From positions 50,086,111 through 50,150,110 of the forward strand of contig NC_041003.1 of assembly GCF_004193775.1 (NCBI RefSeq): 64,000 nt of DNA, read 5' to 3'. Both the position numbers and the translations under genes were made by a program. Below the pieces are notes generated by a model, which worked only from the letters and a program-made list of their open reading frames with translations, ran no database searches and was not told where the DNA came from. Positions 10,660 through 23,510 of the stretch are shown here, piece by piece; within the stretch, counting starts at the first letter, position 1, and each line of letters begins with the position of its first letter. The DNA is from Glycine soja. Taxonomy: Eukaryota > Streptophyta > Magnoliopsida > Fabales > Fabaceae.

Positions 10660-12405
10660 TCAGTTTCTGGCCATCAAATAAACTCTAGCCTTTACAACAG
10701 AGCCATTTCGAAACTTAAACCCGGGACTAACTGAGAAACCAACAACCGTTCCAGGTGGCACCCTCCCGCCAGCAAATTTGACCACGGTCTCCATGTAACG
10801 AGGGTGAAACTCAGCTCCACCACTTGCCTCAAACTTACTTGGCAGAGGATCAAACGAGAACGCTAGCAAATGAAGCAACCACACTTCCTTTGCCACCCCC
10901 AAAAACTCTTTGTAAAACCGAGTCCTTGGATGGTTCCCCTCAGAGACTAGACTGTGCTGCACCAAATCACCAAACAGTGACTCCTCCATTTTGGGGTGCA
11001 CAACCGAAAGGTACTTGTTGGAGCAGAATTTGCCAAAATGGCACGTTGGTAAAACTCCGAGGAGCTCAGAAGGGTCCGTGGACTTCATGTCGTGGTATTG
11101 GCTGAAGCAATCGCGGCGAAACTGAGCAGGGTTGAGGAGGGAGGAGAGGGTGTTATTGTCCATGTAGAAACTCTCGTGGTCGAATCCTTGGAACATTTTG
11201 CGGAAGATGTAGGATTCAAGGGCGTACTTGGCGTGAAGAGTTGAGACCGTAGTGGTGGAGGTGGCAGGATTATTATAGTATTTGTCAGAAGCTGCTTCGA
11301 TGGAACGAACTGCGGCAGCCATGTCCCATTTTGCATCCTGCATGAGCGACAAGAGTAGAGATGTGAAGGACTTTGATGCTTCCTTTACTTGAGCCATTGT
11401 TGCTTCCAAGACTTCTGGGGATGGTGCTGCTACAAACCCTGCCTCTATTTCATGACACCAATTGGTAGGGTAGAAGATATAAGATGCTCTTCTTTTTCTA
11501 GACTTTGAACACAGTTTTTATTTTAATATATGTAAGAAGATAAAAAAAAAATTAACAATAATTTGTTTTAACAAAATTACAACTAATTAAGAAAAAAAAA
11601 AAGAGTATGAAATATTATTGTATGATTTGAGACTATAATGTGTCTGAAAAAATTATTACATGATTTCATATCATTATATCAATTTTGATGGGATATAATT
11701 GAGTTATATTAATGCTTCTTTTTTTTATACTAAAAATTGACCCGTATAATAAGTTTTCATGTTTTCAATCACATAAAAAATGGTCGCCACAAGGAACCTT
11801 GATTTCTCTCATGTTTTACCTTGCATTTGACTATTGCAACCAAGGTTTCTCTTTGTGTAAGGGTGAGGCCTCCGAGCTTTGTTTTCATGACTTGTGAGGG
11901 TAGCAACACACCCAAGCTTCACTTTGTGCAAGTCCTTGGCCTTCACTTCCTTCTTCATCACTGTCTCGTAGGGCGCATTCCCTCCTCTCCTTCTTCTACC
12001 CTCATCTTCTTCAACAGTACTCACACTCCCATGGAACCCGTCCCTCAACAGAGCAAGCTTCTTCAGCTGCGCCACCACTGCCACGTCAGCCTCCCTCAAG
12101 CTCTGTGGGTCCCACGTGCAGTGTGCTTCCTGCAAGCTCACGTACGCACTCTTCATTGCCGATACCGCTTCGAACACCTCCTCCATTAACGCCCTCATCT
12201 GCTTCAATTTCTTTTCCTCTCTTGAAATTACCTTCAAACCCATCACCATCTTTTCTTCACCGTAATAACCTTGTTCGTCTTGGGGTTTGTTTCCAAATGA
12301 GTCGCTGTGGTATTCCTCCTCCCTATCGTCGGCGAATGAGTGGAGGAAGCAGGAGGTGGTGACCCTTTGGATCAGATCGGAGAAATTCGAAACCTTTCTG
12401 GTCAT
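10660..12405 (-). CDS. DUF641 family protein (GIL1/UNE1-like)
   Basis: Two minus-strand exons, 12405-11820 and 11438-10660, join as CAA-G/GG-TTT into one 454-aa frame. The N-terminal part starts MTRKVSNFSDLIQRV. A helical DUF641 core follows (about 62-165: EEKKLKQMRALMEEVFEAV, SLQEAHCTWDP, APYETVMKK), then a central segment from about 196 (GFVAAPSPEVLEATMAQVKE), SFTSLLLSLMQDAKWDM, and a conserved C-terminal domain with HAKYALESYIFRKMFQGFDHESF and GTVVGFSVSPGFKFRNGSVV. The architecture and length match the plant family that includes GRAVITROPIC IN THE LIGHT 1 and UNE1. These are plant-specific, likely cytoplasmic signalling proteins of unknown biochemistry. The frame is open 5' to 12612, but Met at 12405 begins the conserved region and lies below a TATA box. 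Confidence 0.9.
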
Positions 12406-12587
12406 TGCTACGTGTTTGTGCGTGCGAGAGAGAAAGAGAGGAAGCAGAAGAATAAGTAAGAAAGAAGACGGTGGCAGCTGAGGTGGACCGCGGAGTGGGG
12501 TCAGTGAATTAATAATGCTGAACAAATCAAGCAATGGATGCTCAGAAATGTAACAAGAACCTGTCTTTTCACATGTGATTTTGGTGT

Positions 12588-12597
12588 TTATAAATAC
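12588..12597 (-). promoter_or_regulatory. Candidate TATA box of the DUF641 gene
   Basis: On the minus strand the sequence reads TATTTATAAA about 185 bases upstream of the ATG at 12405, a plausible spacing for a TATA box plus 5' leader. Confidence 0.5.
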
Positions 12598-12605
12598 GGA
12601 CTTTG

Positions 12606-15412
12606 TTTGCACTTATTTGTTATTTTAAGAAATTAACAAGATATTAATTTTTACTTTTAATATATTTATGCATGCTTTTATTAAAACCAAAGAATACTGT
12701 ATTAATATTCAACATACTATTAAGTCATTGCCTAGAATTAAAATAATAAAAATATTCCAATTTATAGACATCAAAAGATTATTTTAGTCATTTTTTTTCT
12801 TAATTTCAAAGAAGCAAACCCATTTTTAGTGCTAAAGTAATCTTATTTTTTAAAGTTATTTCAAGTTACAGGAGTATAACACCAAAAACATATACTCGCT
12901 CTCTTCCGTCTTTATATTTATATAAGATACAAATTAAAAATGTAGCTTATTTTTTTTATAAAGTCTAATCTAAAATGTTTTCTTCATTAGTTATTTTTCA
13001 GAGAATATCCTTAATTAATGTTAGACCAAGAACGACATGGCAATAAGAAAAGCATAACCCATTAATGACGGTTAGTTTTATTTATGGGATAGTTTTGAAA
13101 ATATATATTCATTTAATACAAATTTAATGCTTTTAAATTAAATTAATTAATTTTTTAAATCTTAAAAAATTAGTTAATTAAATCTTATAATAAGGACCAA
13201 AGGAAAGGAAGTATTTGATTCAATTTCTTAATCCTGATTAATTAGTTAATTGAATTTTATAATTAGACTTTAATCCTTATGAATTAGTAAATATTTGACT
13301 AATTAGTTGTTTAAAATTGTTCAACGAGATGATTCTCTTAAAGTGACTAACTTAAAAACGAGAATTTGCTTCTTAATAAGGTTTTTAGTCCAAAGAGCTT
13401 TTAGGAGTTATAAAAAGTTGACTATATTATACTATTATAAGGAAATATTGCACAAAAAGTTGTAAATGAAAGATAAATGGTTGAGAACCTGAATTACGCC
13501 GTATTTTTCAACTATTTATAGAGTACAATGGACATAAGTTGTTTCCTGTGATATAGCTATCCATGTCCAAAATTTATTAGCTTGTCTCGCTTCTAGGTTG
13601 TGTTCATTGTTTTCACCCCTTGTTAGCTGTGCCTCCATTCTGCTTCCAAAAGTTCGATTACAACGGTTCTCGTATCATAGAATTAATAGCCAAACCTTAA
13701 CTGGTAACTTGGTGAAATCGTCCTTCTAGAGGGACTCCACAGGTGAATTGAACATGGAATTGTATTGAAAGAAAAGATTCAATCAATGCACTGACGCCAT
13801 TCGCGAGCAAGATAATAAAGAAATTTTGCTACCCATTTTTAATAATTACCACTATACTACGATTGGTGGCCTTTAAAGAAAGCAAAGCAAATTGATTTGC
13901 CAATCCAAAGTTCCAAGCCCATAACACCCGAAACTCCATAAATGAGAAACAATGCTTAATAAAAATCAAGAGGTGTACCAATTCCTCCACCTCAAAAAAT
14001 TATTAAGGAGTTCGGAATTATAATAGTCCCCATTAATTCATATTAATCCCATACTATTTAATATTTGTCCTCTAGCACCCACCAGTTCCATCAAGTCCGT
14101 GCTTGAAAGCTACAACCCATATAATTAATTAAGCTCGTGTATGTTAGAAGTCCATTCCTTTCCTTGAAGTCGTGATTCCTAAGTAGTAAATGAGAAGGCA
14201 ACCTAGTACTAGTCAGTGCATAGGAAACTTTTAATTTAAAGAAAAAGTACAAGAATGCAGTGCCAACCATGTGATCAGCTTGCTATGGATCATGGATGCC
14301 ACTCTTTTTTTCTTAACCGGGATATGTGTAAAATAACAATATACAAGGATGCCCTTGACTTTGAGGCATTTATTTATTTTACGTTATTTTCTTCATATTT
14401 ATTAAAAGGTTATGAAAAGAGATTTCGAAGTAACTTTTATTTGTCGCAAAGTTACATTCCTATTTTAGCTAACTTTTATTCTCACAAAGAAGAGTGGGAA
14501 GATGATATTCCTTAAAACAAACTCCCCCTAAGATAAGGGCACAATAAAGATGCACATCCACAAGGGATACGCAAATCAGGCTAGCAAGAAGAAGGGGGAT
14601 ATGGATCACGTGATTCCCAAATGTGTAGCATATATTAACTACGTACCCACTTAAGCACCAAACGTCATAGAAAGCCTTGAATAAGTTCACTCACTATCAG
14701 TCCAAACGAACTGTTGTTTTGTATTTTGAATACAATGAATGGCCATCTAAATTTTCTTTTTTACTTTTTGGGCTTTTTGCCCCAAAGTCGGCCCAGCATT
14801 TTTATCATTGTTTTATAACGAGGAAAAATAAAATAAAATAATTGCCAAGCCTTTTCAGGTGCAAGCTACCCTATTTTAAATGGTTATACTTAGTAAACTG
14901 TAGCTAGCCATAGCATATTATAGTTGTAGTAGTATTGAAAATTGGGGTAACCCAAATACAATCGAAACATTTAAGAAAAAAGAAAATGTTGAAAAATTGA
15001 GAATGATATACCTAGAAATTAGAAGAGACCGAGACAAATGCAAGGGGATGAGATCTGAAGTGTCGCACTGTGAGCCAAGTGACAGTCTGAACGGTGCTCA
15101 TTCAGCCTGTCCCTTTCATCTCCTTCGAATAAAAGAACGGTTCAAATTGCGAAATCGTTTTGGAAAAACCAAAACCCCTTCCCTCAGTCTTGCCCCCCTA
15201 TAATTCGTTCCTTCCATTTGCATCTCTATTTCTTTGTCATATTTTTAAATTAAAAAATCATCAATCAAATATGTAATAATATCTCCACTACACGGCACAT
15301 ACACATAGTAGCTAACACCATTTGCATATTAAAGAGAGTCACAAGCCAATTCTGAACCACACACTCACTTATTTGTTTCTTTCAACTCACTCACTCACTC
15401 ACTCACAGAGTA
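12606..15412. other. AT-rich intergenic region and AGPase promoter
   Basis: No gene seen. The last 200-300 bases before 15413 are the promoter and leader of the AGPase small-subunit gene. They contain CTATAATTC near 15197, ATATTAAAG near 15326 and a run of CACTCACT just before the ATG; none can be named with certainty as the TATA box. Confidence 0.45.
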
Positions 15413-18400
15413 ATGGCATCCATGGCGGCTATAGGTTCTCTGAATGTTCCTTGTTCTGCTTCTTCGCGTTCATCGAATGTGGGAAGAAAAAGCTTTCCAC
15501 GCAGCCTTTCATTCTCTGCATCACAACTTTGTGGAGACAAGATTCACACAGATTCAGTTTCATTCGCACCAAAAATCGGTCGCAATCCTGTAATTGTTAC
15601 CCCTAAAGCAGTTTCTGATTCCCAAAACTCCCAAACCTGTCTTGATCCCGATGCTAGCAGAGTGCGTTCACCTCCATTTTCTTTCTTTCCTTGTTATTAC
15701 ATAAAATTAGTGAGAAATTTGAAATCCCCATTCTTATATTTCTTAGGGTGTACTTGTTGATCAAATTAGAAACATGATTTTTTTTTTTTTTTAGATCACA
15801 ATAGTGAATTTTGATCGTGCGATATTTGATTGATTCTGGTTCTGATTGTGATTGCAATTTGAAAATGTTTATAGAGTGTGCTTGGCATTATACTTGGAGG
15901 TGGTGCTGGGACTCGTCTTTATCCACTGACCAAGAAGAGGGCAAAGCCAGCTGTTCCTCTTGGAGCTAACTATAGGCTAATTGACATTCCTGTTAGCAAC
16001 TGCTTGAATAGCAACGTCTCCAAGATCTATGTTCTCACTCAATTCAATTCCGCCTCGTTAAACCGACACCTTTCTCGTGCTTATGCAAGCAACATGGGTG
16101 GCTACAAAAATGAGGGATTTGTTGAGGTTCTTGCTGCTCAGCAGAGTCCTGAGAATCCTAATTGGTTCCAGGTAATGACCACATTGCCTTGTTTGACTCT
16201 AAATTTTGATACCTCGCGATGATGACTTTTCTTGTCCCTTGATTTTATTTTTTAACAAACTTGGTGTGATCATTGCAGGGTACTGCAGATGCTGTCAGGC
16301 AGTATTTGTGGCTTTTTGAAGAGCACAATGTTTTGGAATTCTTGGTTCTGGCTGGTGACCATTTGTATCGAATGGATTACGAGAAATTTATCCAAGCGCA
16401 TAGGGAAACTGATGCTGATATCACTGTGGCTGCATTGCCAATGGATGAAAAGCGTGCCACTGCATTTGGCCTGATGAAGATTGATGAAGAGGGGCGTATA
16501 ATTGAATTCGCCGAAAAGCCAAAAGGAGAACAGTTGAAAGCTATGAAGGTAAGCCCATATAACATGTATTATATGTTGTTATTTATCTGGAAATTATTAC
16601 CTGAGCAATTGCTTAAAAATGCCACTAGGTTGATACTACAATTTTGGGTCTTGATGACGAGAGAGCAAAGGAATTGCCTTATATTGCTAGCATGGGTATA
16701 TATGTTGTTAGCAAAAACGTGATGTTAGACCTGCTCCGTGAGAAGTTCCCTGGTGCAAATGACTTTGGGAGTGAAGTGATTCCTGGTGCTACTTCTATTG
16801 GAATGAGGGTATGTGTTCCTTCTGGTTATTTAATATTACGAAAACTTTCTTGTCATTTTCTTGCATAGCAAAATTTAGCATGCAATTTTTGAGAATGTTG
16901 TATGGCATGTTTGTGTATATTCACAGGTGCAAGCTTACTTGTATGATGGCTACTGGGAAGACATTGGTACAATTGAGGCTTTCTATAATGCAAATCTGGG
17001 AATCACCAAAAAGCCTGTGCCTGACTTCAGGTAAATTATATAGGCTATTTAATATATCCATCATATTGACAAATGTATTTCAACGGTAGTATATTGTGGT
17101 TCTGATGTTTATGTGTTCATGCATTTTGGCATATTGATTGCAGTTTCTATGATCGTTCATCTCCAATCTACACCCAACCACGATATTTGCCTCCCTCTAA
17201 GATGCTTGATGCTGATGTCACTGATAGTGTTATTGGTGAAGGATGTGTGATTAAGGTAAGTATTTCAGAACCTTCACATTCTACTGATCTGCTCTATAAA
17301 TGAGATTTATACAATTCTTAACAAAGATGTCAAATATAATGAGATTAATTTATTTATAGGAAACTAACTTTGTATTCCATATTTTGTTCCATAGAACTGC
17401 AAAATTCACCATTCTGTGGTTGGGCTGCGATCTTGCATATCAGAAGGTGCAATTATTGAAGACACGTTATTAATGGGGGCAGATTATTACGAGGTAATAA
17501 TGTGGTTAAACAACTTGGCCAGTTACGCCTAGTATTTCCAAGTTTTAATAGCCAAGTTTTCACGTGTGAAAGTGGTTGAAACACTTGGATATTCAATTCA
17601 TCGATTATAAGTTTGCATTTGCATGTGAATAAGGTTAATAGGATTGACTTTAGTTAGACTAGCAGTCCTAACTGCAACATTGGTTTTCTGATCGTTGTGT
17701 TCCAGACGGAGGCTGATAAGAGGTTTCTGGCTGCTAAAGGCAGTGTTCCAATTGGTATAGGCAGGAACTCTCATATCAAAAGGGCAATTATCGACAAGAA
17801 TGCTCGAATTGGGGAAAATGTCAAGGTTATAACATCTTCGATCTTTAATTATATACAATTCTGTTCCTTGTTTTACATTCTAAAGCCATTTTTTTCTCAA
17901 GACAACAGGTGAGGCGCGGTAGCTTAGGTGATTTTGGTATTGTTTTTTGAATCAAAAATGGAGTTTCATCTCAATAACTTACACAATTAAGGTTGATGGT
18001 TATTGAAGTCAAGCTCTAATTATGATTGAAGAAGAGTATCAAAACCACTTAAGAAACTATCTCTTTTACTATATTAACATTGATTGACAAGTTTTTGGTT
18101 ATGTCCAATAATTGATAATTTTAGTAATGATTGCATATTTAATTATAATTTTTGTTTGATTTTCTTTCTTTTTAATTAAAGATCATGTTAGATTTGTAAT
18201 TAAATATGAAATCTAAATCATTAATTTTTCTAATGATTGTGGTTAATTATTCTCTTTTCTCACAATGATACAATAATCAAGACTTTTAAGTGATCATGTG
18301 ACTACTAGCTAACTTTTAATCTTGACCATTTATAGATCTCATTTCTCATAGTAAAAAAATAGTTTTCATTTGATACGTCTATTATATGTTTGTGTGGACA

Positions 18401-18827
18401 TATCGTTCGAGAAAAGAATAAATATTGACTCAGTAAAAAAAAAAGAATAAATATTGACCTATATATCTCTTGAATGATCAAAGATTAAAAAATACAAGTC
18501 TTGTGTTTTTTTTATAAAAAAAAATCATGTTTTTTCAAAAAACTTTTAATCTCGATCGTGAGAATGATCACTCATATACAATTGTATGACTTGGATTTGC
18601 TCTTCATTGGGATAAAAATGGCTTTCTCACTAAATATATCCATATTTTCATTCATATGACATGTTACGAGATATTTTAAATCTAATCTATCGTTTGTTTC
18701 CAATTCTCAGATTATTAACAGTGACAATGTCCAAGAAGCTGCAAGGGAAACAGATGGGTATTTCATAAAAAGTGGGATTGTCACAGTAATCAAGGATGCT
18801 TTAATTCCTAGTGGAACAGTCATCTAA
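15413..18827 (+). CDS. APS1: ADP-glucose pyrophosphorylase small subunit, plastid
   Basis: Makes ADP-glucose and PPi from glucose-1-phosphate and ATP, the committed step of starch synthesis in plastids; it works as a heterotetramer with large subunits. Nine exons: 15413-15661, 15875-16171, 16279-16548, 16629-16808, 16927-17030, 17144-17255, 17395-17493, 17706-17825, 18711-18827. They give an intact 515-aa frame, and all introns are GT-AG. A Ser-rich transit peptide covers about the first 70 residues. QTCLDPD carries the Cys (76) that forms the redox-regulated inter-subunit disulfide in this family. [12 protein letters not shown] (91-102) is the nucleotide loop, [11 protein letters not shown] holds the catalytic Asp (209), EFAEKPKG the glucose-1-phosphate Lys (262), and [13 protein letters not shown] an activator-site Lys (468). 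The C-terminus SGTVI is typical. No defect seen; it should be catalytically competent. Confidence 0.97.
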
Positions 18828-19085
18828 ACACCACCACCACCCCAAAAAATTTCTTGTACCCCAAATCCTAATGGTGACTGCAAAGCTCATTACCACCGCT
18901 GGAGAGTTTATCAAGCTATGCTTCCTCGTCTAAGATAGGCTTTTGTGTTTCATGATATATATTTTTGGGCAGTGGCTTGTAAATTATAGCGGGAGAGAAG
19001 GCCCGCTATGAGCAATCACGCTGTAAAGTTCATTATTCAATTGAATAAAAGTTTCTTCATTTCGTACTAATTACAATTGAATAAA
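18828..19085 (+). other. 3' UTR of the AGPase small-subunit gene
   Basis: Follows the TAA at 18825. AATAAA-type signals occur at about 19043 (GAATAAAAG) and 19080, in the right place for polyadenylation. Confidence 0.55.
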
Positions 19086-21600
19086 AGATGGCTGGCAAAA
19101 ACAAAAATGCAAATAATTACTAGAGCGCCTAAAACACTATAATATTCCGCCTATGTTATTTGGGACGTCCTCATAATCAGAGCAAGGTGGCCTCCATCAA
19201 GGTTTTATCATCTTAAATAATTGAAATATTATTATAAGTAAATATAATATTGCCATGTTAAAAAGTAGAATTTAAATTATATTGTGAGAAAGTATTTGAG
19301 GAAGCGTTACAAAGATATCGAAAAATCTTAGATTAAGGAAACAGCAAATTCTATACGGCCCAATTCGGTGATCCAATATCCCCGTCCAACAATCATTCGC
19401 CACTCTATCCAAAGATCATATTGAAAAAGAGGGAAAATTTTCTAACAAGTTAACAAGTATTTAATCCTATAAAATAAAAATTTATTGAAAAAGAAAAAAC
19501 AAATATTTATAGTTTTTAGGGGTCAAATAAGTATTTAATCCTATAAAATTTACTTATTGTCTATTATGAAACTTTTGAAGCATATTTAATATAGTACTTT
19601 TTAAATTGATTTATGAGATATATCATATACTAAATAGTTGTCTAATTCTTTATTGATTTTAAATCTAAACCTGTAATGTAATCTTTTGTTTATTCTAGGT
19701 TTTCTTTATAGTTTTTAAGTTATGATAAAAAAAAAAGGTTATATAATATTAAAAAATAATAGTTACGTTTAATTAAAAAATCATGAATACTTATTTTATT
19801 TCATGTCAGAGACCGCTCTAAACCTTTTTCCTTTGACCCATTTGACTTGGCCTTTTCTCTGTGTATGGACTGCAATACGATATCCGTGTTGGTCTATTGT
19901 CTGTTCTGATTTTGAATGTTCATAGTGTATGTAAAGACTGTACTTGGTGTACCTCACTCTGTAAAATGAATTGAATTGAATAGTATAAACAATTTATGTA
20001 ACTGTCATTTTTTTCTCTTGTCATGCGAACGAGGAGTACGATAAATTTGGCTCCGAATTTTAACTTTCTTGTTAAGTACAAAGTTTATAGTAACATTTTA
20101 GAAGCCAAACAGTACTATCATCTTTATTTGTTATGTTGCTTTAAACTATATAAACCAATTAATAATAAAACAACATTATGTTTTTCTTGTTTTATTCTTT
20201 TACAAATTTACGATGCAATACCTTTTATTTAAAAACTAAATGCGTGTTTGGTTTCATATTTGACATTCAGATTTAGAAGAAAAATCTTATAAAAAATATG
20301 CACAAACAATTATTAGTTTCCCTTGAGATTCATGTTTTACAATTTTTAACGTGTTCCAAACATATTATAAGTCTATGTTTATTTTGATATTATAAATTAT
20401 TTTTAATAAAAAAACAATTTAATGTGAAATTATAGTTTAAGTACATTTTAATAGCTTAAAATTAATTTTATCAAAATTAATCCTACTTAATTTTATAACG
20501 AACAGTCACAAATTGACGAATACATCGTGACAAAATAAAGAGTGTTCTTTACATATATACCATGTAGTACGTATTCCGATATCACACATATTAAAGTCTT
20601 AGCTGTGCTACAAGGATCCAACAAAAATAAAATAAACCTATGGTACTTCCACTAAATTGACAAATACATTGATGACAGAATAAAGGAGTGCTGTTTACGT
20701 AAATAGAAAGTCATAGTACGCCAATATTCTAGTTTTAGCTATGCTACTACCACTATATGACAAAAACTTATCATTGTGCGTAGAATAGATGAAAGTGACT
20801 CTGAACATATGAAAACATTTGACAATTTTATATTAATACACAAAGGAAAAAATAAATCATTATTTTGTATTTACAAATAATACTTAAATGGTCATTTTGA
20901 TAGAGAAGGAAAAAGAAAAAGAAAAGAAGAGAAAATTTGAATGAGTCTCACACCTTCATCACAATTTTGAATTAATTGATTGATACACTTTGTGATTAAT
21001 AATAAAATAAATGTTAAAAGTGTTGCAAGAATATTAGTTATGAAATTAAAAAAACATAAAATAGAAGTGGATTGGTAAAGGCGAAAAAGAAAAAGAATAG
21101 TAGTAGTATAAGTATGAATGAGAGAGACAGACGCTCTCTAGTGCCTAGTCTCTCCCCAGCCAACCCTGCTTGTCTTGGCTCCACCTTCTCTTAAGAAATC
21201 TAATCTTTTTTCTTCATCCTTCTCATTGGTCTTTACAATCCCTATTGCCTCTCCTCTCAACTCTCACCTTGCATTGCATCTTCCCACCACTCACAACACT
21301 ACATGTGTGTTTTAATAGGTATTACCAAAAGTGATTTTCAAGTAATATAATTTCATATTTCAATATTTTTATTATAAAATCAACTTAAAATTAAAATTTT
21401 AGATATTATGTATAAGATATTGAAAATTACTTCAATCATAGTTAATTTAAAATTCATAATTAATTCTGAATTATTTTCTAATATAAAATTAAGTATATAA
21501 AAATATATCCAAGATTAATAATAAAGTCAAAATTAATTTCTCAAACATGAAACCAAATCGGCAATATACCACCCACCGTTAAAAGATCCACAACAACAAC
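19086..21600. other. AT-rich intergenic region
   Basis: No gene recognised. 21115-21310 is a distinct pyrimidine-rich, less AT-rich patch (CTCTCTAGTGCC, CTCTCCCCAGCC, CCTCTCCTCTCAACTCTCACC) resembling a plant promoter/5' leader, but no reading frame follows it. 20248-20362 begins TGCGTGTTTGG and ends near TTCCAAACAT, possibly a decayed MITE. Confidence 0.4.
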
Positions 21601-22239
21601 TGGGATATTGTATTTAAATTGTAGTGATAAATTTTGATACCAATATTACATTAACCTTAATAAAATTGGATTCTGATAGCTTTAAGTCAAGTTTTGAGTT
21701 TGTACTTTATAAATGTAGAGTTTTAAGTCAAAATAAGATGTATGCATATTGATAATTGAATTTTTATCACTGAATTTTAGATGACTTAAATGTAAAATTA
21801 AATATTACATTTTATTAGATGAATTTTAATTGAATAGATACATTAAAAGTTGTTTTTATTTCAACTTCCAATAGAGCTTATTTATTATAGTTGGTGGTAA
21901 TCTTCAATGTAAATAGAGAAATACAACACATAAAGAGAGGGAATCAGTGAGAAGAGAAATTGTGAAATAAAGTCACTTTGTTGAGAGAAGAATATTTTTG
22001 TGTGAGAGCATTGAATGAGTTACTCGGGTTTGTAGAGTGATACACTATTCTGGGTAGGTTATAATCTTGTAATCATTTTTGTGATAGTGAAATATTTTTT
22101 TTGAGTCGGTTCTGTGGACATAAGCAAGAGATGTCGAATCATGTAAATTATTTTTGCCTATAGTGTAATCTTTGTTGTATTCTCACTATCTTTTATGGGT
22201 GTGGGTAATTTTATTTGCGAGAGCGTTAATTACCCAACA
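21601..22239 (+). mobile_element. Putative solo LTR (Copia-like)
   Basis: The segment starts TGGGATATTG and ends TACCCAACA, giving TG...CA termini. It is flanked by ACAAC on the left and ACAAA on the right (4 of 5 match), like a slightly decayed 5-bp target duplication. The right third (about 22000-22239) has the look of an LTR R/U5 region: GAGTCGGTTCTGTGGAC, TGTTGTATTCTCACTATC and a terminal GGTAATT...TTACCCAACA. No internal retrotransposon genes or second LTR are present nearby. The left boundary is less certain than the right. Confidence 0.5.
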
Positions 22240-22639
22240 ACAAAAATTGATGCACAAACCTTATATTAAATTAATATGAAATTTAAAATCTCATTTTCAA
22301 TATAAAAAAATGTGTTACATAATTACTCTATTAGAAAAAATAAGAAAAATTTGATAAACAATTAAAATCCTACTTGGGTTAGTTGTAGGTGTTCTTTTTT
22401 AGTCTTTAAACTTCAAATTGAAAATAAAATTTATTTGGATAAAAAAAGAATGGAAAATGATTGTTAAATAAATTTAAAAATGTTCTAGTTTTAATTTTTT
22501 AGAAATGATCTCATATTCTTTGATATTTTCCTCCGCCCCTCCTCACCTCTCACTAGTATTCAATTTAATACATAAAGGTGGTAAAATAGTTCGAATCAAT
22601 TTACCCCACCTGAACCCACGTGTTGAGAAATATATGGTT
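22240..22639. other. AT-rich intergenic region
   Basis: Nothing recognised between the putative LTR and the degenerate repeat block. Confidence 0.5.
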
Positions 22640-23510
22640 AAACTTTAAATTTTGATTGTGAATTAATTTGAGCTTTTTTATTAGGTTTAGGCCACAAAAG
22701 TCCAAATTTAATAAATTTTCAGTGCAATTGAACCTCATTTTAGAAACTCAAATTGAATTTTGGCTTTTTAGCTCGACTTGTTATAGATTGTAACTCATGT
22801 TAAGCAAGTGAATGACCCAACTTGAAGCACGTTTAATGAATTGTAGCCTTAAACTTAAAATTTGAGTACAAATTAAATTTAGTTCTTTTAGCTTAATTTA
22901 ATCATGGACCAATATGGACTTAACCTATAAAAGATCTATACAAACTGATATTTCAATAGACTTGGACATTAATTATTTTGCAAGTCTTAAATCTAGCTAA
23001 ACTGTTGGTTTGACCCTTTGTAGCCACAGCTAACTTGATCTCAATTAATGCAATGTGTAGATTGATACTTAAATTTTGAGTACAAATTAATTTAGGTTGT
23101 TTTAACATAATCTAGTCTTAATTAGCCAGCAAAAAGCTTATGCAAAACAAGCTTCCACCAACCCAGTCCAGTTAGCAACTAACTTGACCCAAAGATGCCC
23201 GATGTATATAGGAATCGAACTTAAATTTTTTAGTATGAATTAAATTTGGAACTTTTTACATTAATCTGGTCATGACTCAATCTAAAAAAAAAGTCATGCG
23301 TATATGCTTTTGTTGGATTTTGGCCTCATTTTAAAAAAAATGAATTGAATATAAGTTTTTTTTTTTTTAACTTACCACTATATCCCATAACTTGCATCAA
23401 ACTTGCAACATGTGTGATGTGTGATTGTGTAACCCTTTCTTGTTTGATGAAATGCAAACTTAAGCTTTAAATTTTGAGTACAAATTGAATTTTTGGATGG
23501 TTCAATAAAT
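22640..23510. repeat. Degenerate repeat block, unit about 150-240 bp
   Basis: Five related copies of a roughly 40-base phrase with core AAATTTTGAGTACAAATT begin near 22641, 22849, 23067, 23217 and 23459. Each is followed by a T-rich stretch, and GACCCAA/TTGACC words recur between some of them. Spacing is irregular, so this is an old, drifting tandem array or a repeat-rich piece of a transposon. Confidence 0.5.

Noticed and set aside
14255..14690. 86- and 73-codon frames on opposite strands
   Set aside because: Overlapping frames with no family resemblance in AT-rich DNA; neither has supporting context.
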